12,990 bases of DNA from Patulibacter sp040675535 (lineage in GTDB: Bacteria > Actinomycetota > Thermoleophilia > Solirubrobacterales > Solirubrobacteraceae), in NCBI RefSeq assembly GCF_040675535.1, contig NZ_JBFAPC010000157.1:1-12990 (forward strand), written 5' to 3'. Under the pieces are notes generated by a model. It ran no database searches. It was not told the DNA's origin and saw nothing but the letters and a program-made list of their open reading frames with translations. The position numbers and the translations under genes are program-made. Below, one piece after another: positions 6,478 through 12,990 of the stretch; the stretch's first letter is position 1, and the number at the start of each line of letters is the position of its first letter.

Positions 6478-6771
6478 TCAGCTCGTCAGCGACCGCTTGA
6501 TCGCGTCCTCGGTCTCGGTGTAGGTGGTGCCCGCCTTGCCGAGCAGCTGGCTGATGCCGTCCAGCGACTGCTGGATCTGGTCGGCGCTCTGCTTCCACTG
6601 GGTGAAGAGCTGGTTGAACTGCTCGGACGCGGCGCCCTCCCAGCCCTGGCCGACGAGGCCCTGGACCTTCGCCATGGCGGTCTGGTTCTCGCCGGAGATG
6701 TTGGCGGCGGTGGTGGTCAGCTGGCCGGAGATCGTCTGGAGTTCTTCGGCGGTGACGCGGATGATGGCCAT
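6478..6771 (-). CDS. WXG100-family type VII secretion substrate
   Basis: This 97-residue protein is a textbook WXG100 member. Helix one covers about 7-40, the turn is W44-E45-G46, and helix two covers 47-78. Y84-x3-E88 near the C-terminus matches the general type VII export signal. The family forms antiparallel helical-hairpin dimers that are exported without a cleaved signal peptide by an EccC/EssC ATPase. GGGAG lies six bases before the ATG. The gene follows the ATPase gene after a 143-base gap that holds a candidate promoter and palindrome, so it may be transcribed separately at a higher level. It is Gln/Thr-rich and has no Cys. The name EsxA-like is reasonable, but orthology to a particular Esx protein cannot be decided from sequence alone. 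Confidence 0.95.
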   Translation of the reverse strand: MAIIRVTAEELQTISGQLTTTAANISGENQTAMAKVQGLVGQGWEGAASEQFNQLFTQWKQSADQIQQSLDGISQLLGKAGTTYTETEDAIKRSLTS

Positions 6772-6816
6772 CGGGTGCTCCCGTTCAGTGGTGGCGGGGT
6801 GTTCCGCCGTCGGGCG

Positions 6817-6844
6817 ACCTTAACCCAGGGATCCCCAGGTTCCC
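6817..6844 (-). promoter_or_regulatory. Candidate promoter for the WXG100 gene group
   Basis: On the minus strand GGGAAC (6839-6844) and TAAGGT (6817-6822) are 16 bases apart, with the ATG 45 bases after the -10-like box. The -10 fits TANNNT. The -35 is not TTGACA-like, but GGAAC recalls ECF sigma-factor sites; the distance to the GTT inside GGGTTAAG (14 bases) is short for those. The spacer contains the 8-base palindrome GGGATCCC. Confidence 0.3.
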
Positions 6845-6851
6845 AGCGGGT

Positions 6852-6867
6852 TCCGCCATACGGCGGA
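6852..6867. promoter_or_regulatory. Palindrome TCCGCC-N4-GGCGGA, candidate operator
   Basis: A perfect 6-base inverted repeat around ATAC, 80 bases upstream of the WXG100 start and just upstream of the candidate -35 box. The same motif is found at 1795-1810 and, with one mismatch, at 12585-12600. An activator or repressor site is likelier than a terminator for the ATPase gene, because the stem is short and no T-run follows. Confidence 0.45.
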
Positions 6868-6914
6868 GGGGCTTGGGCGGTCTGGCGGAGCGGGCTTCCC
6901 GGGGCGCCGGGCGA

Positions 6915-9900
6915 TCACGCGACGGTGGCCTCGGGGTCGGCGCCGGCGGCGACCTGGACGACCTGCACGCCCCCGTCGCGCACGAGGTAGCCGCGTCCCG
7001 GCCGGGACGGCGTGGCGTCGTGCCGCGGCAGCTCCGCGCCGAGGTGCTCGGCCTGCGACGCGTCCTCCGGCTGCAGGACGATCCCGAGTCCGTCCGAGGC
7101 GATCTTGCGGACCCACGGGTGCGTGAAGCCGCGCGCCGTCGACCGGTCCGCGGCGACGACGAGGTGGACCCCGACGTCGGGCCCGAGCCGGGCGACCTTC
7201 TCGGCGGCGGCGGAGAACCGTGCGTCGTCGAGGTCCCCGGCGTCGTCGACGAGCAGGACCACCGGCTGGTGGGCCCCGTCGCGGGACCGCTCGTCGACGA
7301 CCAGGGCCGCCTCGACCATCAGGTCCGTCATGCCCGCCAGGTCCTCGGGGCGGGGACCGCTGTGGGGGATGGTCCGCAGCGGCGAGCGGCGCGGCGCGAT
7401 GACGCCGAGCTGCACGCCGGGCGCCGGCAGCGCGCCGAGGGCCGCGGCGAGCGCCACGAGGACACCCGACCGGCCACTGCGGCGCGGGCCGCTGACCAGC
7501 AGGTGCCCGTCGGAGAGGTCGACCGCCAGGGGCTGCAGGCGCACCCCGCCGATCCCGACGGGCAGGGACCGCAGGCCGTGCGGGGCCGGGAGGTCGCGGC
7601 GCTCGACGCGGTCGGGCAGCCGGCCGATCGCCGGGGCGCGGAGCCCCGGCCAGCGCGCCGCCGCGCGGGCGCCCAGCTCCTCCAGCCCCGCGACCTGGTC
7701 GTCCCCGTCCGGGGTCGCGCCGACGTGCGCGAGCTGCGCCTCCAGCGTCGACCCGACCACGGCGCGCCCCGCGACGCCGCGCATCCCGCGGGCGGCGTCC
7801 GGGTCGACGCCGACGCTCATCGCGTCGTCGGGGCTCGTCATCCGCAGTACGAGCCGCTGGTCGATCAGCGGCTGGAACGTCGAGCCGACGCCGCTGCGCG
7901 ACGCCGCGGTCGCGACGACCGACACACCGACGGGCCGGCCCGACGCGACGATCTGCAGCAGGCGATCGGTCAGCGCGGCGCCGGCGGCGTTGTCGATCGC
8001 GCGCAGGAGCTCGTCGAGGTCGTCGACCAGCAGCAGGACGCGGGCCCGCGGGTCGTCGGGCCGGCGCTCGCGGTAGCCCTGCAGGCTCGTCACGCCGGCG
8101 GCGCCGAAGCTCCGCGCGCGGTCCTCGACCTCGGCCGCGAGGTGGTCGAGGAGCCGCTCGAGTCGCTCCCGGTCCGCGGCGGTGACGACCGCGCCGCAGT
8201 GCGGCAGCCGGACGAGCGACGCCAGCCCCCGGCCCGCGGGATCGATCGCGTAGACCTGCGCCTCGTCGGGCGGGAACGCGGCGGCGACCTGGCCCGCGAT
8301 CGTGCGCAGCGCCGACGAGCGTCCGCTGCCGCCCGCCCCGTAGACGACGGTGAACCCGTGCTGGTCGGGGTCCAGCGTGAGCGGTCCCTGGCGCTGCAGT
8401 CGCGGCTCGTCGAGCAGGCCGATCGCGAGCGCGTCGCGGCCGCCGGCCGGGCGCGGCAGGCGGGAGGCGGGGAGCGCGTCGGCGAGCGGCGGCAGCCAGG
8501 GCGGGGGCGGGGGCGTCAGCCCAAGGTCGGTGGTGGCGTCGACGACGGCCTCGACGAGACGCTCGAGGTCCGTGGTGCCGCCGGCGTCGGCGGAGGACGC
8601 CACGCCGGTCGCGGGCATCGCGCCGGCGAGGTCGAACGGTGCGACCGTCAGCACCGCGGTGGTGCCGGCCGCGCTCACCCCGCTGACGTACGCGGACTGG
8701 AACTCCAGCGGGCGCCCCAGGCCGGTGCGGGCGAACCCGCGGCCGCTGTGCTCCGGCCCGCTGGGGATGTGGGCGGCGTCGCTGGTGCCGACGGCGTCGA
8801 CGCTCTGCGACTCGTCGGCCGCGCGCAGGGCGAGCCGCAGGTTCGTGTTCGCCTTGATCGGCGCGGTGAACGCGTTGCCGAGCGTCTGCGACGCGAGGAT
8901 CATGTGGACGCCCAGGGAACGCCCGCGCTGGGCGACGTCGACGACGCCGTCGACGAACTCCGGGACCTCGTCGCGGAGCTTCGCGAACTCGTCGACCGCG
9001 AGGACGAGCGACGGCGGCGTGTGGCCCGGCGCCTTCTCGGCGAGCTCGAAGAGGTCCTTGGCACCGAAGCGGGCGAGGATCTTCTCACGCCGCAGCAGCT
9101 CGGCGTCCAGCGCGACCAGCGCGCGGCGGCTGAGGTGCTCGTCGAGGTCGGAGACCACGTCGACGACGTGCGGCAGGCCGGCGCACGGGCCGAACGCCGC
9201 GCCGCCCTTGTAGTCGAAGAGCAGAAACGTCACGACGGTCGGCGGATGGCGGGCCGCCAGGGCGCAGACGACGCTGCGCAGCAGCTCGCTCTTGCCGGAG
9301 CCGGTGGTGCCGACGACCAGGGCGTGCGGGCCGTCGCGCCGCAGATCGATCTCGAACGGGCCCGACGCGCCGGCGCCGACCGGGGCGGACAGGTCGTCGC
9401 GGCGCCGCGACCACTGGTGGGCGATGCGGTCGGGATCGGGGTCCTGGAGCCCGAGCAGGTCGAGCAGCCCGACCCGCGACGGGACGCCGGTCTCGCGGCC
9501 GCGGGCGCCGCGGTCCAGCAGCGGGGCGAGGTCGCGGGCCGTCGCCTCGGCGGCCGGCACGCCGAGCGGCTCGGCGACGATCCCCGGGACGACGTCGCCG
9601 CCGTCCGCCCGGATCAGGTCGAGCGTCGTGGCGGACGTCAGCGAGAGGATCGCGCCGGTCGCCAGCGGCAGGTCGTGCTGGTGGGCGGCGGTCCACAGCA
9701 GCGAGACCCCGGACTCGCGGGCCGCGGCGACGATCCCGCGGACGGTCGGGCCGTCGAGGGCCAGCGCGCCGTCGACGACGAGCAGGACGTGCGGCAGGTG
9801 GCGGACCTGGCGGCCGGCACCCCGGTCGGACGCGAGCCGCTCCTCCTGCAGCCGCTGGACGCGGTCCAGGAGCGCGCGGGCCGGGATGTCGCCGCGGGCC

Positions 9901-11462
9901 AGCGGCGCGCCGCCCAGGACGTCCCCGGCCGCCGCGACGTGCGGCAGCCAGGTCAGCCAGCGCCACGCGTCGCCGGCCGCGTGGCCGGTGGCCGCGACGA
10001 CGACGAGGTCGGCGGGGCTGTGCAGCAGCGTGGCCTGGACGACGAGCGTCCGTACGATCGCGGCGGTCGCCTGCGGCGGCCCCGGGATCCCGCAGACGCC
10101 GACGTCGGGCAGCGGCACCGTCACCGGCACGTTGCGCAGCAGCGCGAAGCGGTCCAGCAGCGACCGGGCCTCGTGGCGCAGCAGGTCGCTGCCGCCGTGC
10201 TGGTAGCTGACGCGCGACGCGAACGGCAGCGACCCGGTGCCGACGCGCAGGTGCAGGAAGTCGGGGTCGGTCGGCCGGCGTTCCCAGAGCGCGGTGCGGT
10301 GGGTGGTCGCCCGCGGCACGAGCACGTCGAGGCCCGGCGACTGCGCCACGCGGTGCTGGCCCTCGGCGATGTAGGTCTGCGTCAGCCGGGTGTTGGCGGC
10401 GTCGAGCTCCCAGCGGAAGCGCGCTGCCCGCTCGGCATAGCGCTCGGAGCCCTGGCGACGGTCGCCGAAGTACGAGGCGGCGGCCATGACCGGCGTGAGG
10501 AGCGCGAAGAGGAGGAAGAGCGGGTTCCCCACGACGAGCGCCATCGCGATCCCCGCCACCAGCGGGATCAAGGACAGCGCGAGCGGGAACCGCGGCGCGC
10601 TGGGGTCGTCGGGCGGGGCCGGCAGGTCGACGGTCGTCGTGGGCGCGGGGCGGAGCACGCGCGGCGCGCGGTTGATCGACAGGCGCGGGCCGTCCCACTG
10701 CTGGCCGGCCGGCCGCGGCGGCGGCACGGGGCCGGTCGCCCGGGCGATCCGCACGCGGTCGCCCCAGCGCAGGTCCGCGGACCCGAGGCGGTCGTCCGGG
10801 GCGAGCAGCGCGCCGGTGCGCTCGACGACCGCCCCTTCGACGGGACCGAGACCGAGCGCGCGGGCGACGCCCTGGAACGTGCGGTCGACCCGGTCGTCCG
10901 CCTGGGCGAGCAGCTGGAGGTCGTGGTCGTCCCCGCGGCGGTCGACGACGGTGAGCCGCAGCTCGATCGGGGCGCCCGGATCCGGCGTGACGCGGATCGA
11001 CGGACGGCGCGCCGCGACCTGGGCGTCGAACCGGAACGCCTCGCCCGCGACCTCGAGCACGTCCCCGGGCTCCAGCGCCTGCGGCTCGACGCCGAGCGGC
11101 ACGCCGCGCAGCCGGCACTCCGCGTTGGGCTGCGGGGTGCGCGCGCCATAGCGGCCGCCGAGGAACGAGATCTCGGCGAGCGGCACCGCCGGCTCGTCGG
11201 GTGGGGCGACGACGCGCCCGTGCGCGGAGAGCCCGAGCACGACCGGTCGGCGCCCGAGCTCGACGGGCTGCCCCGACCAGGTCAGGCGGGCGGCGCGGTG
11301 CAGCGGGCCGCTGCCGGCCGACGACGGGTCGGACCGCGGCGGCACGTCGTCGACGTCGATGCGCCGGCGGCCGGTCGGCGGCGCGGCGGCGGGCGGCGGG
11401 TCGTCGTCGAACGAGACGACCATGCGCCGGCGGCCCCCGTCGCGGCCGGACGGGGTCGTCAT
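6915..11462 (-). CDS. eccC: Type VII secretion FtsK/SpoIIIE ATPase (EccC/EssC family)
   Basis: A 1515-residue motor protein expected to power export of WXG100 proteins. Domains in order: an acidic/Pro-rich N-terminus; an FHA-like beta domain (about 52-148); a ubiquitin/YukD-like segment (165-242) with a D-L-x-L-x-A-x-x-x-V ... L-x-x-G-D-R-V pattern; an N-R-A-P-R element (264-268); two membrane segments (292-331); then three FtsK/SpoIIIE domains. ATPase 1 has G718-T-T-G-S-G-K724-S and V-D824-E825 and looks fully active. ATPase 2 has G-A-G-G-S-G-R1048-S with D1147-D1148, and ATPase 3 has G-P-R-R-S-G-R1331-S with D1406-D1407, so Arg replaces the Walker A Lys in both. The FHA-first layout recalls firmicute EssC more than mycobacterial EccCa/EccCb. 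A second ATG at 11423 is possible; only a weak G-rich site precedes 11462. Confidence 0.93.
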   Translation of the reverse strand: MTTPSGRDGGRRRMVVSFDDDPPPAAAPPTGRRRIDVDDVPPRSDPSSAGSGPLHRAARLTWSGQPVELGRRPVVLGLSAHGRVVAPPDEPAVPLAEISFLGGRYGARTPQPNAECRLRGVPLGVEPQALEPGDVLEVAGEAFRFDAQVAARRPSIRVTPDPGAPIELRLTVVDRRGDDHDLQLLAQADDRVDRTFQGVARALGLGPVEGAVVERTGALLAPDDRLGSADLRWGDRVRIARATGPVPPPRPAGQQWDGPRLSINRAPRVLRPAPTTTVDLPAPPDDPSAPRFPLALSLIPLVAGIAMALVVGNPLFLLFALLTPVMAAASYFGDRRQGSERYAERAARFRWELDAANTRLTQTYIAEGQHRVAQSPGLDVLVPRATTHRTALWERRPTDPDFLHLRVGTGSLPFASRVSYQHGGSDLLRHEARSLLDRFALLRNVPVTVPLPDVGVCGIPGPPQATAAIVRTLVVQATLLHSPADLVVVAATGHAAGDAWRWLTWLPHVAAAGDVLGGAPLARGDIPARALLDRVQRLQEERLASDRGAGRQVRHLPHVLLVVDGALALDGPTVRGIVAAARESGVSLLWTAAHQHDLPLATGAILSLTSATTLDLIRADGGDVVPGIVAEPLGVPAAEATARDLAPLLDRGARGRETGVPSRVGLLDLLGLQDPDPDRIAHQWSRRRDDLSAPVGAGASGPFEIDLRRDGPHALVVGTTGSGKSELLRSVVCALAARHPPTVVTFLLFDYKGGAAFGPCAGLPHVVDVVSDLDEHLSRRALVALDAELLRREKILARFGAKDLFELAEKAPGHTPPSLVLAVDEFAKLRDEVPEFVDGVVDVAQRGRSLGVHMILASQTLGNAFTAPIKANTNLRLALRAADESQSVDAVGTSDAAHIPSGPEHSGRGFARTGLGRPLEFQSAYVSGVSAAGTTAVLTVAPFDLAGAMPATGVASSADAGGTTDLERLVEAVVDATTDLGLTPPPPPWLPPLADALPASRLPRPAGGRDALAIGLLDEPRLQRQGPLTLDPDQHGFTVVYGAGGSGRSSALRTIAGQVAAAFPPDEAQVYAIDPAGRGLASLVRLPHCGAVVTAADRERLERLLDHLAAEVEDRARSFGAAGVTSLQGYRERRPDDPRARVLLLVDDLDELLRAIDNAAGAALTDRLLQIVASGRPVGVSVVATAASRSGVGSTFQPLIDQRLVLRMTSPDDAMSVGVDPDAARGMRGVAGRAVVGSTLEAQLAHVGATPDGDDQVAGLEELGARAAARWPGLRAPAIGRLPDRVERRDLPAPHGLRSLPVGIGGVRLQPLAVDLSDGHLLVSGPRRSGRSGVLVALAAALGALPAPGVQLGVIAPRRSPLRTIPHSGPRPEDLAGMTDLMVEAALVVDERSRDGAHQPVVLLVDDAGDLDDARFSAAAEKVARLGPDVGVHLVVAADRSTARGFTHPWVRKIASDGLGIVLQPEDASQAEHLGAELPRHDATPSRPGRGYLVRDGGVQVVQVAAGADPEATVA

Positions 11463-11538
11463 CGGACGCCCCGTCGGGGGGAGCCCGCGGCAGACGGGAC
11501 GGCGGTCGCGGGCGCCGGTCGATGCGGGGTGGGAGTGC

Positions 11539-12543
11539 TCAACAGACGAGCAGGAGCTCGGACTTGCGGGGCTCCCAGACGGTCCGGCGGCCGGCGATCG
11601 CGTAGCCCGGGTCGTAGTGCCAGGCGCCGTGCTCGTACCGCGCCCAGGTCCGGCCCCTGAAGCTGGAGCAGCCGCCGCCCGAGTAGCTGGGGCCGCTGAC
11701 GTCGACCTGGACGCTGGAGTCCGCGCGGTCGACGGAGACGACGCGGGCGCGGATCGACCGTGGGTTGCCGATGCCGTTGGCGACGGTCTGCTGGTTGCGC
11801 GTCCAGCCGTCGTAGCCCGCGTCGGCCTCCTCGTACGCGCGCCGGCGGTCGCTCAGGAGGCCCCAGGCCGTCCGGTAGTCGCCGTCCACGATCGCCTCGT
11901 GGAAGTCCCGCAGGAGCGTGGTGACCTCCGCGGACATCTCGGCGCGGGAGACGTTCGGGAGGGCCCCGTCGTCGATCGGATCGGCGGCGGGGGTGGAGGC
12001 GGTGCCGGTGGGACCGGTCGTGGTCGCCGGCGCGGAGGCGGTGGTGGCGGTGGGAGTCGCGCCCGCGTCGGCCCGCGTCGTGGTCGCCGGCACGGTCGTC
12101 GCTCCGTCGGTGCGCGCGGCCGTCGCGGATGCCGCGGTGGCCGCCGCGGGCGCCGGGTCGTCGCCGCCGAGCAGCAGGAACGCCGCGCCGGTGCCCGCGA
12201 TCACGAGGGCGAGCAGCACGATCGAGACCGTCAGCCACGGGCTCCGTCCGGGGGCGGTCGGCACGGGCCCCGCGGGCCGGCCGGACGGCGGGGGCGCCGG
12301 GGGCCCCGTCGGCGGGGCGTACGCACCAGGGCCCGGCGCGGCGGCGACGACGGTCGCGGCGTCCGCGGCCCCCGCGCAGCCGACGACGGCGCAGCCCTGG
12401 CCCTCGGCCCAGCAGTCGGCGTGGTGGACGGCGTGGCAGTCGCCGCACTCGACGGCGTCGGAGCCGCCCTTCAGCGGGAAGCGGCAGTAGGGGCACGAGC
12501 GCCCTGCGTCGGAGGCGTCGGCTGATCGAGGGACGGCGGGCAT
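11539..12543 (-). CDS. Prok-RING-like zinc finger, membrane segment and extracytoplasmic NTF2-like domain
   Basis: This is a 334-residue protein. Residues 17-56 carry eight zinc ligands in RING order: C17, C20, C33, C36, H41, C44, C51 and C56. A Pro-rich linker (65-100), one membrane helix (103-125) and a long Thr/Ala-rich stalk (130-190) follow. The C-terminal domain (about 200-334) contains F-H-E-A-I-V-D-G-D-Y-R-x-A-W-x-L-L-S, typical of NTF2-like domains, and ends with Cys at 292 and 334 that could pair. The finger would be cytoplasmic and the NTF2-like part outside. An ATG at 12585 is also in frame; 12543 was chosen because it matches the N-terminal length of the paralogue at the left edge and leaves the palindrome at 12585-12600 upstream. 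No Shine-Dalgarno is seen. It lies 76 bases upstream of the ATPase gene. A link between cytoplasm and envelope in secretion is inferred. Confidence 0.85.
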   Translation of the reverse strand: MPAVPRSADASDAGRSCPYCRFPLKGGSDAVECGDCHAVHHADCWAEGQGCAVVGCAGAADAATVVAAAPGPGAYAPPTGPPAPPPSGRPAGPVPTAPGRSPWLTVSIVLLALVIAGTGAAFLLLGGDDPAPAAATAASATAARTDGATTVPATTTRADAGATPTATTASAPATTTGPTGTASTPAADPIDDGALPNVSRAEMSAEVTTLLRDFHEAIVDGDYRTAWGLLSDRRRAYEEADAGYDGWTRNQQTVANGIGNPRSIRARVVSVDRADSSVQVDVSGPSYSGGGCSSFRGRTWARYEHGAWHYDPGYAIAGRRTVWEPRKSELLLVC

Positions 12544-12550
12544 CGGGACC

Positions 12551-12600
12551 GGCGGATCATGACCCAGCGCCCGTCCCCCGACCATCCGCCGAATGGCGGG
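12551..12600. promoter_or_regulatory. Cluster of GGCGGAT / ATCCGCC half-sites upstream of the RING gene
   Basis: TCCGCC-GAAT-GGCGGg (12585-12600) is the one-mismatch copy of the palindrome found at 1795-1810 and 6852-6867; its near edge is 41 bases before the ATG at 12543. A further half-site, GGCGGAT at 12551-12557, is the perfect inverse of ATCCGCC at 12584-12590. A CATGAT box (12556-12561, minus strand) could serve as -10 for a nearly leaderless transcript, which would fit the missing ribosome binding site. This last point is weak. Confidence 0.35.
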
Positions 12601-12609
12601 TGCGGCCGG

Positions 12610-12990
12610 TCAGCCCGGTCGGGCCGCGGCCCGGAGAGGGCCCGCAGCCGTCCTGGGCCTTCGCGGACCGGGGGCCGGGACGGCGGCATCGGGCTCCAGC
12701 GGGATGACCTTCGTCGTCGTGACCGGCTCCTCCGGGGCCGGCGACGCCCCACCGTCGCCGCGGAGCAGCAGGAACGCGGCGCCGGCGGCGAGCACGACCA
12801 CGACGAGCAGCAGGACGAGGGCCGGTCCCAGGCCGCGGCGGGTCGACCGGTCCTCCGACGCCGGGGGCGGGGGCGGGGGAGCGCTCCAGTCCGGGGTCGG
12901 CGGGACGGCGGGCGCGAAGCCGGGCGTCGGAGGCGGGGCCGCAGGAGCGGCGGGACCCGACGGCGCGGCACCGGCTGCCGCGCCCCCGCA
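12610..12990 (-). CDS. C-terminal part of a Pro-rich single-pass membrane protein (cut by window edge), probable third RING paralogue
   Basis: The frame is open from the right edge to the stop at 12610, giving 127 residues. It begins with Cys-Gly-Gly, which could be the last zinc ligand of a Prok-RING finger (compare G-C-A-G-A-A in the neighbour). A Pro/Ala-rich linker, a basic R-R-G pair and one membrane helix (about 56-76) ending in G-A-A-F-L-L-L-R-G-D follow; the neighbour has G-A-A-F-L-L-L-G-G-D at the same place. After the helix only a 50-residue tail remains, so the outside NTF2-like domain is missing. The last 20 residues are Arg/Ala-rich and may reflect a frameshift or truncation. The RING assignment rests on the membrane-segment match and one Cys, since the N-terminus is not in view. 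Confidence 0.6.
   Translation of the reverse strand, partial: CGGAAAGAAPSGPAAPAAPPPTPGFAPAVPPTPDWSAPPPPPPASEDRSTRRGLGPALVLLLVVVVLAAGAAFLLLRGDGGASPAPEEPVTTTKVIPLEPDAAVPAPGPRRPRTAAGPLRAAARPG

Noticed and set aside
6852..6867. Inverted repeat as a terminator of the ATPase gene
   Set aside because: The stem is only six pairs, no T-run follows on the minus strand, and the same motif recurs upstream of two other genes, which fits an operator better.
5524..6990. Plus-strand open frame of 488 codons across the substrate and both WXG100-sized genes
   Set aside because: The minus-strand proteins have family motifs, ribosome binding sites and ATGA coupling; the plus frame has none of these.
6873..11660. 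Very long plus-strand open frame opposite the ATPase gene
   Set aside because: Its translation is Arg/Gly/Asp-rich with no domain, whereas the minus strand encodes clear Walker motifs. It is the antisense shadow usual in GC-rich DNA.
12544..12585. Longer N-terminus for the RING protein, starting at 12585
   Set aside because: It would add 14 residues not present in the paralogue at the left edge and place the palindrome directly against the start codon.
1..12990. CRISPR arrays, tRNA or rRNA genes, transposases, integrases, attachment sites
   Set aside because: None seen on either strand: no regularly spaced direct repeats with unique spacers, no tRNA-like cloverleaf noticed, and no mobile-element protein among the frames.

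Overview
The window reads as chromosomal DNA of a very GC-rich actinobacterium. Third codon positions are almost always G or C, and three genes end in DUF2510, a short tryptophan-rich domain typical of Actinomycetota. A Thermoleophilia/Solirubrobacterales-type host is my guess and is not proven by the sequence. Every gene I can support lies on the minus strand, so transcription runs from the right edge to the left. The long plus-strand frames are antisense shadows.

In transcription order: (1) the 3' end of a membrane protein at the right edge (12610-12990), followed by a complete Prok-RING-like zinc finger / transmembrane / extracytoplasmic-domain protein (11539-12543); (2) a 1515-residue FtsK/SpoIIIE-family type VII secretion ATPase of the EccC/EssC kind (6915-11462); (3) a canonical WXG100 protein (6478-6771), a second WXG100-sized helical hairpin protein without the WXG motif (6159-6452), a 499-residue likely secreted substrate with an N-terminal WXG100-like signal module (4663-6162), and an uncharacterised 281-residue protein (3731-4576); (4) two RDD-family membrane proteins with DUF2510 tails (2830-3726 and 2060-2833); (5) a stop-interrupted, gene-like remnant (1773-2063); (6) a small membrane protein with a DUF2510 tail (1305-1718), a membrane-anchored protein with an FG-GAP-like calcium-type loop (349-1308), and the start of another Prok-RING protein cut by the left edge (1-321).

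Taken together this is a type VII (ESX/WXG100) secretion-like locus. The ATPase would drive export of the small helical proteins and the larger substrate, and the RDD, DUF2510 and RING proteins are candidate envelope accessories. EccB, EccD, EccE and a mycosin protease are not in the window. A ubiquitin-like module instead seems to be built into the N-terminus of the ATPase, next to an FHA-like domain.

Genes are tightly packed. Four junctions use ATGA stop/start overlaps (1305-1308, 2060-2063, 2830-2833, 6159-6162), one of which leads into the remnant. The most notable non-coding signal is a palindrome, TCCGCC-N4-GGCGGA. It occurs twice perfectly and once with one mismatch, each time in the intergenic DNA upstream of a minus-strand gene or gene cluster: the WXG100 genes, the DUF2510/FG-GAP pair and the RING gene. 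This suggests a shared regulator.
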